A stretch of 64,000 bases of DNA from Rivularia sp034931125. GTDB lineage: Bacteria; Cyanobacteriota; Cyanobacteriia; Cyanobacteriales; Nostocaceae. Positions 1-8,231 of this stretch are shown here, in pieces. The notes beneath the pieces are model-generated. The model was not told where the DNA came from and ran no database searches. It saw nothing but the letters and a program-made list of their open reading frames with translations. Each line of letters starts with the position of its first letter. Positions within the stretch are counted from its first letter, which is position 1. The stretch is taken from positions 53,899 to 117,898 of the forward strand of contig NZ_JAYGHM010000015.1 in assembly GCF_034931125.1 (NCBI RefSeq). The letters are read 5' to 3'. The position numbers and the translations under genes are program-made.

Positions 1-1602
1 CGCACGATTCGGGTGCTGGACGTGGACACGGGCAAGGTACTGGAGGATGAGGTGAAATGGGCAAGGTTCACCAACATCGCCTGGATCAAGGACGGATCTG
101 GCTTTTTCTACAGCCGTTACCCTGAACCGAAGCAGGGCGAAACGTTCCAGGCGGGCGTAGCCAACCATGTCGTCTATTTTCATGCGCTCGGCACACCCCA
201 GACGCAGGATCGGCTAGTCTATGCCACTCCAGATCAGCCAACCCTAGTGCATACCGTTGATATCACCGCAGACGGGCGCTATCTCACGATCTATTCCACA
301 CCCGTTGCGATCGGCAACAAACTGACTATCGTGGATCTCCAGAGCAACCACTGGAAACCCCGCAAGTTAGTCGATACTCTCGACGATCAATGGAGCGTCG
401 TTGGCAATGTGGGGACGAAGTTTTTCCTCAAAACCACTCAGGATGCGCCACGCTCCAAGGTGGTGACAATGGACATCGCCGCTGCCGACCCAGCGATCGC
501 GGATGTGGTGCCAGAGCAGGATTCGATTATGGGTAATGCGTCGCTGGTCGGCGGACGGTTGCTAGTCGCCTCTCGTGTTGACGTGAAGACGGAAATTCGA
601 CGCTACACGCTGGATGGCAAGGCTGATGGTGTGGTGAAGCTGCCGGGTATCGGCACCGCTGGCGGTTTTAAGAGCGACCCGGACGACCAGGAAACTTTCT
701 TCGTCTTCACCAGCTACAACACTCCAAGCATCATCTATCGATACGATGTCGCCAGCAACAGGTTGCGGGTGTGGGCACAACCTAAAGTGGCGATCAATCT
801 CAACCAGATCGCGGTCGAACAGCGGTTCTACAAGTCCAAGGATGGCACCCGTATCCCGATGTTTATTGTTCGGCGTAAGGATGTGACCGCAGCCGCACCA
901 ACCCTACTCTATGCCTATGGCGGCTATGGTATCCCCATGCTTCCCGAATTCTTGCCCGCGCCACTGGGGTGGGTCGAACAGGGCGGAGTGTTCGCGATCG
1001 CCAATATTCGCGGCGGCTCCGAATATGGCAAGGCATGGCACGAAGCGGGTCGTCGTCAAAACAAGCAGAATGTCTTCGACGACTTTATCGCGGCGGGCGA
1101 GTATCTGAAGGCACAGGGAATCACGCTACAAGACGGCTTGGCGATTCAGGGCGGATCGAATGGCGGACTCTTGGTTGGTGCAGTGGTCAATCAGCGACCG
1201 GATCTGTTCGCCGCTGCGTTACCCCAGGTTGGTGTGATGGATATGCTTCGCTTCGACCAGTTCACAGGTGGGAAATTATGGTTAGACGAATATGGTTCTC
1301 CGTCACAGGAAGCGGATTTCCGTAACCTCTTAAAATACTCGCCTTATCACAACATCCAGTCCGGCAAGACCTATCCCGCGATTCTCGCCACCACCGCCGA
1401 CACGGACGATCGCGTGGTGCCAGGACACACTTTCAAATATGTCGCCGCACTCCAGGCAGCAGATATCGGCGACAAGCCACACCTTGTCCGCATTGAGACG
1501 CGGGCGGGACATGGGGCAGGCAAACCTACCGACAAGATCGTCGAGGAAACGGCGGATATGTGGGCTTTTGCCGCGCACTGGACGGGGCTGGATGTAAAGT
1601 AG
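1..1602 (+). CDS. Prolyl oligopeptidase family serine peptidase (S9A), 5' end outside window
   Basis: Cytosolic or exported peptidase that cleaves short peptides after proline. The reading frame is open from the first base, so the gene starts to the left; 533 residues are visible against about 700 for the family, so roughly the first quarter is missing. The first ~270 visible residues match the beta-propeller part and the rest the alpha/beta hydrolase. Counting codons from base 1, the nucleophile Ser386 lies in GGSNGG, Asp469/470 in DTDDRVVP and His504 in RAGHGAG, so the catalytic triad is complete. The gene is visibly richer in G+C than everything downstream and uses GC-ending codons, which suggests acquisition from a GC-rich bacterium. 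It nevertheless holds two HIP1 octamers (493-500 and 994-1001). Confidence 0.93.
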   Translation, partial: RTIRVLDVDTGKVLEDEVKWARFTNIAWIKDGSGFFYSRYPEPKQGETFQAGVANHVVYFHALGTPQTQDRLVYATPDQPTLVHTVDITADGRYLTIYSTPVAIGNKLTIVDLQSNHWKPRKLVDTLDDQWSVVGNVGTKFFLKTTQDAPRSKVVTMDIAAADPAIADVVPEQDSIMGNASLVGGRLLVASRVDVKTEIRRYTLDGKADGVVKLPGIGTAGGFKSDPDDQETFFVFTSYNTPSIIYRYDVASNRLRVWAQPKVAINLNQIAVEQRFYKSKDGTRIPMFIVRRKDVTAAAPTLLYAYGGYGIPMLPEFLPAPLGWVEQGGVFAIANIRGGSEYGKAWHEAGRRQNKQNVFDDFIAAGEYLKAQGITLQDGLAIQGGSNGGLLVGAVVNQRPDLFAAALPQVGVMDMLRFDQFTGGKLWLDEYGSPSQEADFRNLLKYSPYHNIQSGKTYPAILATTADTDDRVVPGHTFKYVAALQAADIGDKPHLVRIETRAGHGAGKPTDKIVEETADMWAFAAHWTGLDVK

Positions 1603-1744
1603 GCGAACTGAGTTAATTTTTGATTGTTGATGGTGGAATCACAGTAAATCGATCCATAAACAAATCAAATCACGATGCTTGCTTGAAGTGATGGTCAAAT
1701 CTACAGTTTTAAGGTCAACTCGAAACATGGAGTTCGGGAGCATT

Positions 1745-1846
1745 ATGGAACAAACACTCGAACAGAATAAAACATTCATCCGCAATCACTTTGAAGAGAT
1801 TGTGAACCGCAAGAATTCTGCCATTGCTTACCAAAACTTCGATTAA
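1745..1846 (+). pseudogene. Remnant of a SnoaL-like/ester-cyclase family gene
   Basis: A 33-codon frame starts with ATG and reads MEQTLEQNKTFIRNHFEEIV, then NRKNSAIAYQNFD and a TAA stop. The pattern NK-x3-R-x-HFEE-x-VNRKN-x-AIA-x-x-NF is the first helix of SnoaL-like (NTF2-fold) proteins, whose usual length is 130-150 residues. The frame stops where the family continues towards its VDH segment, and I found no continuation in the other frames. It is therefore read as a 5' fragment of a lost gene, not a functional product. The family assignment is from memory of its N-terminal pattern. Confidence 0.5.
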
Positions 1847-1971
1847 CGAATACTGTGGACAAGAACCAACAGAAAAATTTAAGCCAAGGTGGGAAAGAAC
1901 AGGATAATGATTCATTTATCACAGAAGTTCAGCTTCCTGTTGTCCAAATTTAAAGAAGACTATAATTAATC

Positions 1972-2010
1972 AAAACCGGGTTTACCTAATCGATAAATCC
2001 GGTTTTTTTA
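1972..2010 (+). terminator. Rho-independent terminator hairpin
   Basis: AAACCGG and CCGGTTT pair around an AT-rich inner part that also partly pairs (GTTTA/TAAAT), followed by a run of T. It lies after the SnoaL-like remnant and was probably that gene's terminator. Confidence 0.7.
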
Positions 2011-2073
2011 TCTATTGAATTACAGACAACTGAAGTTTCTGTTAAAAGATGTTAAATTCAAAGTAATTAAAGC

Positions 2074-2100
2074 AAAAGGGATTGGGTAAGTCCCAATCCC
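2074..2100 (-). terminator. Terminator of the ycf35-like gene
   Basis: A perfect 9-bp inverted repeat, GGGATTGGG/CCCAATCCC, has a 5-nt loop. Read on the minus strand it is followed by TTTTGCTTTAAT. It lies 67 bases beyond the stop codon of the minus-strand ycf35-like gene. Confidence 0.75.
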
Positions 2101-2166
2101 GAAAAGCAGGTTAACCGCTACTTATTTGTGTTAACCCATGCAGCTTTGGGAACGCACAGAAAATTT

Positions 2167-2517
2167 CTATTGTAATACCAACTTGACGTTAGCATTTTGC
2201 AAACCGCGCTGCTTAACTTCAGTCAAAGTCTTGTTAACAGCGTACTTTTGATTGATGGAGTTGATTAGCTCGGTCTGGTTGTGCTTCTTAGCAACGCCCC
2301 ATAAGTCGGCAATCAAGTCGAAGGAACCGTCGCTGTTGCGAGACCAGCCTAAATCATATTCGCCTTCTAAAACTGCAACGATGTCAGAACGAACGCGCTG
2401 ACCGTTATAACCACGAACATCAGCTTCAGACTTAACGGTGATACCTAGGTCGCTTAAAGAAGCTTTAAGAATTTCAGCGTCGGTGATTTTGGTACGTAGA
2501 GTGCTAAAATGAGACAT
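2167..2517 (-). CDS. ycf35: DUF1257 / Ycf35-family protein
   Basis: Conserved protein of cyanobacteria and red-lineage plastids with no settled function. The product is 116 residues beginning MSHFSTLRTKITDAEIL, the typical start of the DUF1257 (Ycf35) family, with the conserved GYDLGWSRN-like core near the middle (here EYDLGWSRN). A TTG five codons upstream would also be in frame, but GGAGG lies at that position, about 6 bases before the ATG, which fixes the start at 2517. It precedes no other gene closely; the AAA ATPase ycf46 lies 124-140 bases upstream on the same strand, an association I recall from other cyanobacteria. A strong terminator follows. Confidence 0.88.
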   Translation of the reverse strand: MSHFSTLRTKITDAEILKASLSDLGITVKSEADVRGYNGQRVRSDIVAVLEGEYDLGWSRNSDGSFDLIADLWGVAKKHNQTELINSINQKYAVNKTLTEVKQRGLQNANVKLVLQ

Positions 2518-2572
2518 TTGGGTTTCCTCCAAAAAGAAGATTGAGATTTAAGACAACGGTTTTTTAGGCTAA

Positions 2573-2600
2573 GCCGCGTTTATAATTACGCGGTTTTTTT
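2573..2600. terminator. Hairpin between ycf46 and ycf35
   Basis: CCGCG (2574-2578) pairs with CGCGG (2589-2593) and is followed on the plus strand by seven T. On the minus strand, the direction of both genes, the stem is followed only by a mixed stretch with a later run of A. It could separate or attenuate the two genes, or be a leftover plus-strand terminator. Confidence 0.4.
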
Positions 2601-2656
2601 ATTTACTAGCTTTGGGTTCGCTAGTCTTTGCTCCTGCGTTAACAGGAGAAAGCTTT

Positions 2657-4168
2657 TTAAAACTCCATTCGCTGATATTCAGCTACGGAGGCTGCGGCTG
2701 GACGCGCTCTTTGTCTGGCCCAGTCTCTTAGCGCGGTTACTTGCTCTTGCATCGTTCGAGACAGCGGTAACGTGGCTTTGAGTGCAGCAATAATATCTAG
2801 CTGGGTGAACTCGCGATCTTGGGCAAAAGCTTCGTACATTGCCGCTACAATCGCTTGTTCAATTTCCGCCCCAGAAAAGCCATCAGACATCTTTGAAAGT
2901 TGTTCCAGATCGAATCTGGAGATGTCTTTACGGCGCTTATTTAAGTGGATCGTATAAATATCTTGCCGTTCCTGAGATGTAGGCAGATCCACAAAGAAAA
3001 TTTCATCAAATCGACCTTTCCTTAAGAACTCTCCTGGCAAGCGTTCAACCCGGTTGGCTGTTGCCATCACAAACACGGGCGACTTTTTCTCTTGCATCCA
3101 AGTTAGGAAAGATCCAAATATTCGGCTGGATGTTCCTCCGTCAGAATCACCAGAACCGGAACTACCAGCAAATGATTTATCTAACTCATCAATAAATAAT
3201 ATTGCCGGAGAAATAGATTCTGCTGTCTTTAGGGCATTTCGCAAATTAGCTTCACTTCGTCCTACCATCGAGCCATCATAAACTCGACCCATATCCAAGC
3301 GTAACAGCGGTAGTCCCCATAATCTGGAAGTGGTTTTTGCAATCAAAGACTTTCCACAGCCTGGAACTCCCAGAATCAACATCCCTTTCGGTTGCGGCAA
3401 CCCATATTCCCTTGCTTTCTCCGTAAAGGCATCAGAACGCTGCGTTAGCCACTTCTTCAACTCTTCCAAACCACCCACAGCATCTATAGTTTCATCTTCT
3501 TCAATGTAATCTAATATACCATTGCGTCGGATTAGCTGCTTCTTCTCAGATAAAACTATATCTACTTCTTGTTCGGTTAAACGCTTCGCCGTCACTTGAG
3601 CTTTACGGTATACTTTCTCCGCTTCATCTCTAGTTAATCCTAGAGCCGCTCTGAGTAACTTTTCCCGTGCTTCAGTTGTTAATCGTCGCGCACCTTGTTG
3701 ACCTAGATGACTATCTAATACTTTATTTAGGTCGGACATATCTGGCAGTGGGAAGTCAAGCACTACAACTTCCTTTTCCAACTCGATGGGAACCTGCTGC
3801 ATCGGCGACATCAAAATTATATTCTTTTGAGTGCCTTTGAAACTAGCGATCGCATCTCTTAATGACCTCGTTGTTGCAGGCGCTTCTATAAAAGGATGTA
3901 AATCCTTCAAGATAAACATACCTGGCTCTTTTTGCCGAATTATCCACTCAATTGCAGCTTCGGGCGAGACCGTATTATGTTGAGTTGTACTCCGGGCTTG
4001 ACCATACTCAACTATACCGTGAGTTACTGTCCATACGTACAATCGACGCTGCGGCTTTGCAGATTGAGCGATGGAATTAATTGCTTGCTCTGCCCGCTCT
4101 TCCTCGGAGGTCACAAGGTAGATTAAGGGATATTGAGCTTGAATTAGTATGTTGAGCTCTTCTTTCAT
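2657..4168 (-). CDS. ycf46: Ycf46-type AAA ATPase
   Basis: Soluble AAA+ ATPase of 503 residues, the full family length. The first ~200 residues form the non-ATPase Ycf46 domain (start MKEELNILIQAQYPLIYLVT) and the C-terminal half is one AAA module: Walker A GVPGCGKS near residue 267, Walker B ILFIDELDK near 327, then sensor and arginine-finger segments around RLPGEFLRKGRFDE. From memory, the Synechocystis homologue has been linked to use of inorganic carbon; nothing in the sequence shows the substrate. The ycf35-like gene follows on the same strand and a ribbon-helix-helix/zinc-ribbon gene precedes it, so the three may form one functional group. Confidence 0.92.
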   Translation of the reverse strand: MKEELNILIQAQYPLIYLVTSEEERAEQAINSIAQSAKPQRRLYVWTVTHGIVEYGQARSTTQHNTVSPEAAIEWIIRQKEPGMFILKDLHPFIEAPATTRSLRDAIASFKGTQKNIILMSPMQQVPIELEKEVVVLDFPLPDMSDLNKVLDSHLGQQGARRLTTEAREKLLRAALGLTRDEAEKVYRKAQVTAKRLTEQEVDIVLSEKKQLIRRNGILDYIEEDETIDAVGGLEELKKWLTQRSDAFTEKAREYGLPQPKGMLILGVPGCGKSLIAKTTSRLWGLPLLRLDMGRVYDGSMVGRSEANLRNALKTAESISPAILFIDELDKSFAGSSGSGDSDGGTSSRIFGSFLTWMQEKKSPVFVMATANRVERLPGEFLRKGRFDEIFFVDLPTSQERQDIYTIHLNKRRKDISRFDLEQLSKMSDGFSGAEIEQAIVAAMYEAFAQDREFTQLDIIAALKATLPLSRTMQEQVTALRDWARQRARPAAASVAEYQRMEF

Positions 4169-4263
4169 ATAATCAACCTACTTGAGACCTAAAGACACTA
4201 CAGACATCGTTATCGTTATGGTAAAGACAGAATTATGAATAATTGATTCATAATTCCAATTCG

Positions 4264-4605
4264 CTAACAAGGAACCAATTCGGACGAATCTTTTTGATTA
4301 ACTTCTTGTTGCTCGATCTCATCTATGGAAACATCTTTACCGATCATTCCTGGTTGATTACCTAGGGCAACCAATTCCCCTTCCCGCAATAAAAGTGAAC
4401 TTTCGCAATTGGGACACGAATAGACCCTGTGAGTTCTTCCACGAGAACCTTCGACTTCATCGACCAACTCTGAATTTGATAGATAAAAAACGAGGGCGCG
4501 TTCGGCAAGCTCTGACATTGGTTCGCTTTCAACTGCTGAACGTATTTTCAAACTTTTATGCAGTTCTGGGGATAGATACAAAGTAACTTTTTGCTTAGCT
4601 TGCAT
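4264..4605 (-). CDS. Small ribbon-helix-helix protein with a CPNC zinc-knuckle segment
   Basis: 113-residue protein. Residues 5-50 (KVTLYLSPELHKSLKIRSAV and following) look like a ribbon-helix-helix DNA-binding fold: a short beta strand, then two helices. Around residue 68 a YSCPNCESSL segment gives one CxxC pair, half of a zinc ribbon; the only other Cys is the last residue. The tail is acidic. It starts from an ATG 95 bases upstream of ycf46 on the same strand and is likely cotranscribed with it, which makes it a candidate local regulator. Partner and target are unknown. Confidence 0.7.
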   Translation of the reverse strand: MQAKQKVTLYLSPELHKSLKIRSAVESEPMSELAERALVFYLSNSELVDEVEGSRGRTHRVYSCPNCESSLLLREGELVALGNQPGMIGKDVSIDEIEQQEVNQKDSSELVPC

Positions 4606-4962
4606 ATAACTCTTTCACGTTCTTACCCGGGTATGTATCTCACGATATCGGCTTGCTTATTTGTTGTCAAGATGGCAAAGCGTTTTGACGGCATTTTTGT
4701 AACACTTCTTTACAATAAGGGCTGAAACCACTATTAGTGAGACTGTATTGAACGGAACTAGCCAAGTCCATCACGCCCGGTAGCGAAGTTGAAGAGAAAA
4801 AGTTAAAAATTATTTATATTGAATTTTGTCGGTTCAAAGGGGTTGTGTTTCCTCAAATTCATGTTTTATTGATCGAAAAACTTCAACTTAGTATCTTGAT
4901 AATGGTTGAGAAGGGACATAAACCTGATAGATTTAGCTATCAGCGAGTATAAACTGGTGAAA
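4606..4962. promoter_or_regulatory. Divergent spacer upstream of sqdB and the RHH gene
   Basis: 357 bases without a convincing gene. It must hold the promoters of the minus-strand RHH-ycf46 group and of sqdB. An in-frame extension of sqdB begins at 4906, but GGTGA lies just before the ATG at 4963 and the family starts there. I saw no operator repeat I could name. Confidence 0.4.
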
Positions 4963-6117
4963 ATGAAAGTCCTGGTAATTGGTGGCGATGGCTATTGCGG
5001 TTGGGCAACCGCGCTTTACCTTTCAAATCGTGGTTACGAAGTTGGAATTTTAGATAACTTAGTGCGACGGCACTGGGATAACGAATTAGGCGTACAAACC
5101 CTAACGCCGATTACACCCATTGGGCAGCGTATAGAGCGCTGGAAGGATTTGACTGGTAAATCCATCCAATTGTTTATCGGCGATATTACAAACTACGAAT
5201 TTCTTCAAAAAGCTTTACATCAATTTGAGCCGGAAGCCATAGTACATTTTGGCGAACAACGTTCGGCTCCTTTTTCGATGATTGACCGCGAACACGCTGT
5301 TTTAACGCAAGTAAACAACGTGGTTGGCACATTGAACATCCTTTATGCCATGCGTGAAGATTTTCCCGACTGTCATTTAGTGAAGTTAGGGACAATGGGT
5401 GAATATGGTACGCCTAACATCGATATCGAAGAAGGTTATATCACCATCGAACATAACGGACGTAAAGACACTTTACCCTATCCCAAACAACCCGGTAGTT
5501 TCTACCACTTGAGCAAGGTTCATGACAGCCATAACATCCATTTTGCTTGTCGAATTTGGGGGTTACGAGCTACTGACTTGAACCAAGGGGTAGTTTACGG
5601 TGTCTTGACCGAAGAAACGGGTATGGACGAAATGTTGATCAACCGTCTTGACTACGATGGTGTATTCGGTACGGCATTAAACCGTTTTTGCATTCAAGCT
5701 GCTATTGGTCATCCCCTTACGGTTTACGGTAAAGGTGGTCAAACCAGAGGCTTCCTGGATATCCGAGACACTGTTAGGTGTGTTGAGTTAGCGATCGCCA
5801 ATCCAGCCCAATCTGGCGAATTCCGTGTATTTAATCAATTCACTGAACTTTTCAGCATCAGCGACTTAGCAATGATGGTGAAAAAAGCTGGTAATGCCAT
5901 AGGGTTGAATGTAGATATCAATCATTTAGAAAACCCCAGGGTGGAGTTAGAGCAGCATTACTTTAACGCTAAAAATACGAAACTTCTAGATTTGGGTTTA
6001 CAGCCCCATATGCTTTCCGATTCTTTGTTAGATTCCTTATTGAACTTTGCCGTTAAGTATCAGGAAAGAGTTGATAACAAACAAATTTTGCCAAAAGTTT
6101 CTTGGCATAGAAAGTAG
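4963..6117 (+). CDS. sqdB: UDP-sulfoquinovose synthase
   Basis: Makes UDP-sulfoquinovose from UDP-glucose and sulfite, the head-group donor for the thylakoid sulfolipid SQDG. 384 residues, family length. An extended short-chain dehydrogenase: the NAD-binding GGDGYCGW motif is at residues 7-14, TMGEYG holds the catalytic Thr, and the YHLSK motif gives Tyr181 and Lys185. The ARG-rich UDP-binding part and FGEQRSAPFSM, typical of SQD1/SqdB, are present. The start MKVLVIGGDGYCGW matches the family and has GGTGA upstream. sqdX follows in the same direction after a 273-base spacer of inverted heptamer arrays. Confidence 0.96.
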   Translation: MKVLVIGGDGYCGWATALYLSNRGYEVGILDNLVRRHWDNELGVQTLTPITPIGQRIERWKDLTGKSIQLFIGDITNYEFLQKALHQFEPEAIVHFGEQRSAPFSMIDREHAVLTQVNNVVGTLNILYAMREDFPDCHLVKLGTMGEYGTPNIDIEEGYITIEHNGRKDTLPYPKQPGSFYHLSKVHDSHNIHFACRIWGLRATDLNQGVVYGVLTEETGMDEMLINRLDYDGVFGTALNRFCIQAAIGHPLTVYGKGGQTRGFLDIRDTVRCVELAIANPAQSGEFRVFNQFTELFSISDLAMMVKKAGNAIGLNVDINHLENPRVELEQHYFNAKNTKLLDLGLQPHMLSDSLLDSLLNFAVKYQERVDNKQILPKVSWHRK

Positions 6118-6128
6118 AGGGACAATCG

Positions 6129-6350
6129 ATTTTGGATTTTGGATTTACGATTTTGGATTGACCCCATGCATGAATGCAGGGGGCTTGAAACCTTTTTTTG
6201 AGATTTTTTCTTTAATCCAAAATCTAAAATCTAAAATCTAAAATTGGATTGATCCCATGCATGAATGCTTTCTTCTTAAAACAAGTACTGATTTGTTTTT
6301 TCTGAGCTAAAGAGATTTGCTCTTTAATCCAAAATCTAAAATCCAAAATT
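6129..6350. repeat. Inverted STRR heptamer arrays between sqdB and sqdX
   Basis: GATTTTG-type heptamers at 6129-6159 face complementary CAAAATC/TAAAATC heptamers at 6213-6246 and again at 6325-6350. A CCCATGCATGAATGC segment occurs twice between them (around 6162 and 6253). In a sqdB-sqdX transcript the arms could pair into a long imperfect stem. Confidence 0.8.
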
Positions 6351-6390
6351 GTTTGGTAACAATTATCCGCTCAAAGTACTGTATCTAATA

Positions 6391-7524
6391 ATGAGAATTG
6401 CCTTATTTACCGAAACATTTTTGCCAAAAGTTGACGGTATCGTCACACGTCTTCGTCATACCGTTGAACATTTGCAACGTAACGGCGACCAAGTATTAGT
6501 AATTTGCCCAGATGGCGGCATCACAGAATACAAGGGAGCTAAAATCTATGGAATTTCCGGCTTTCCTTTACCAATGTATCCGGAGTTAACATTAGCATTA
6601 CCTCGTCCGGCGATTGGTGATACTTTGGAAGAATTTAAACCAGATATTATTCATGTAGTTAACCCAGCAGTCCTAGGTCTAGCTGGGATTATTCATAGTA
6701 AAATAAATAACATTCCCCTGGTGGCTTCCTATCATACTCACTTACCGCAATACCTGCAACATTATGGTTTAGGGATGTTGGAAGGATTACTTTGGGAATT
6801 ACTTAAAGCAGGTCACAATCAAGCTGCTTTGAATTTATGCACTTCCACCGCGATGATTGAAGAATTGACCTCCCACGGTATAGAACGTGTAGATTTATGG
6901 CAAAGAGGAGTCGATACAGAATTATTTCATCCTAGTTTGGCAAGTGACGAAATGCGTCAGCGGCTGTCGCAAAATCATCCGTCCAGTCCTTTACTGCTTT
7001 ATGTGGGACGTTTGTCTGCTGAGAAGGAAATTGAGCGCATTAAGTCAATTTTAGAAGGTATCCCCGAAGCTCGATTGGCATTAGTGGGAGATGGACCCCA
7101 TCGTGAAGCCTTAGAAAAACATTTTGCCCAAACGAATACTTATTTTGTCGGTTATCTTACCGGCACAGATTTATCTTCAGCCTTTGCTAGCGCTGATGCT
7201 TTCGTTTTTCCATCTCGTACCGAAACTTTAGGATTAGTCCTATTAGAAGCAATGGCTGCTGGATGTCCCGTAGTTGCAGCACGTTCGGGAGGAATTCCCG
7301 ATATTGTCACAGATGGAGTTAACGGATATCTTTTCGAGCCAACATCTGATGATGCAAGCGCGATCGCAGCAACACTTCGGCTTTTAGAAAAGACACAAGA
7401 GCGAGAAGTTATCCGTCAAAATGCTCGTCAAGAAGCAGAACGCTGGGGATGGTCTGCTGCAACTCGTCAGCTACAAACTTATTATGAAAAAGTAGTATAT
7501 TCGCAAATGCCAAAAGCAGCATAA
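6391..7524 (+). CDS. sqdX: Sulfoquinovosyltransferase SqdX (GT4 family)
   Basis: Transfers sulfoquinovose from UDP-sulfoquinovose to diacylglycerol, the last step of sulfolipid synthesis, at the membrane. 377 residues. The N-terminal half opens with MRIALFTETFLPKVDGIVTR, the acceptor-side Rossmann fold of GT4 enzymes; the C-terminal half has YVGRLSAEKEI and the nucleotide-sugar E-x7-E motif in FPSRTETLGLVLLEAMAAG. An in-frame codon at 6349 would add 14 residues that do not resemble the family, so the ATG at 6391 is chosen. sqdB immediately upstream supplies its substrate, which confirms the call. Confidence 0.95.
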   Translation: MRIALFTETFLPKVDGIVTRLRHTVEHLQRNGDQVLVICPDGGITEYKGAKIYGISGFPLPMYPELTLALPRPAIGDTLEEFKPDIIHVVNPAVLGLAGIIHSKINNIPLVASYHTHLPQYLQHYGLGMLEGLLWELLKAGHNQAALNLCTSTAMIEELTSHGIERVDLWQRGVDTELFHPSLASDEMRQRLSQNHPSSPLLLYVGRLSAEKEIERIKSILEGIPEARLALVGDGPHREALEKHFAQTNTYFVGYLTGTDLSSAFASADAFVFPSRTETLGLVLLEAMAAGCPVVAARSGGIPDIVTDGVNGYLFEPTSDDASAIAATLRLLEKTQEREVIRQNARQEAERWGWSAATRQLQTYYEKVVYSQMPKAA

Positions 7525-7558
7525 TTCTAATTGATTTTAATCGCTTGAGGGCGGGCAA

Positions 7559-7677
7559 TTAAAATAATTCGTAATTCGTAATTAAGTGTTGCAACGGGGA
7601 TGACTAGTTCCCAGTCTCCGACTGGGAACTCCTGTGTGTGAGGCTCCGCCTCAAGTATATTAAGAGGCAGAGCCTAG
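7559..7677. repeat. 119-bp repeat, copy 1
   Basis: Contains two short palindromes: GTTCCCAGTCTCCGACTGGG with its closing bases, and GAGGCTCCGCCTC. The same 119 bases recur at 7790-7908 with one visible difference (CT/CC in the loop region of the first palindrome). Confidence 0.9.
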
Positions 7678-7740
7678 GCTGTTGACTCTGTAGTTTTTTT
7701 GGGCTAAAAGTTCATACAGCTTTTCTGTTGGCTTTTCACG

Positions 7741-7787
7741 GTCGGCAGAGCCGACTGTCATCGGTTCCCAGGCTCAGCCTGGGAACC
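7741..7787. repeat. Two palindromes between the 119-bp repeats
   Basis: GTCGGCAGAGCCGAC (7741-7755) and GGTTCCCAGGCTCAGCCTGG with its closing bases (7763-7787) are near-perfect hairpins. They resemble the GTTCCCAG palindrome inside the flanking repeats and look like members of the same REP-like family. Confidence 0.7.
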
Positions 7788-7789
7788 AG

Positions 7790-7908
7790 TTAAAATAATT
7801 CGTAATTCGTAATTAAGTGTTGCAACGGGGATGACTAGTTCCCAGTCTCCGACCGGGAACTCCTGTGTGTGAGGCTCCGCCTCAAGTATATTAAGAGGCA
7901 GAGCCTAG
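7790..7908. repeat. 119-bp repeat, copy 2
   Basis: Direct second copy of 7559-7677, one base different. Its last four bases are shared with the palindromic element that follows. Confidence 0.9.
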
Positions 7909-8007
7909 TACCGTTCGGCGTAAATAAGCCTACTATTTGCAAAGGCTGTAAATGCTAGTTCTTTCAAGGTTGTTAATGGTGGGTTTATTTCCGCCATGCT
8001 GTACTAG
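7905..8007. mobile_element. MITE-like imperfect palindrome, 103 bp
   Basis: The ends are CTAGTAC (7905-7911) and GTACTAG (8001-8007). Further in, GGCGTAAATAAGCC faces GGGTTTATTTCCGCC, so the whole element folds back on itself. There is no coding capacity. It abuts copy 2 of the 119-bp repeat, upstream of the adenylate cyclase gene. Mobility is inferred from the shape only. Confidence 0.55.
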
Positions 8008-8231
8008 TGTGTGACCCGATGAAAAAAACCGAACATAGCAATAAGTGTTCTCAGTTATTAATATATATGTATCAATATCTAAATAGATAAACAAGACTTA
8101 CTTAGATGAATTACCCAACAATCATCTGCATTCATTTACAGTTATAAATTGCGGAAATTAGATTATGATTTGGATGTAAGTATAAAATTGCACCCATCAT
8201 CTAAATCGATAATCTTAAATTTAAAATTCCC

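Noticed and set aside
1715..1915. 66-codon minus-strand frame
   Set aside because: Antisense to the SnoaL-like remnant, whose plus-strand reading explains the sequence better.
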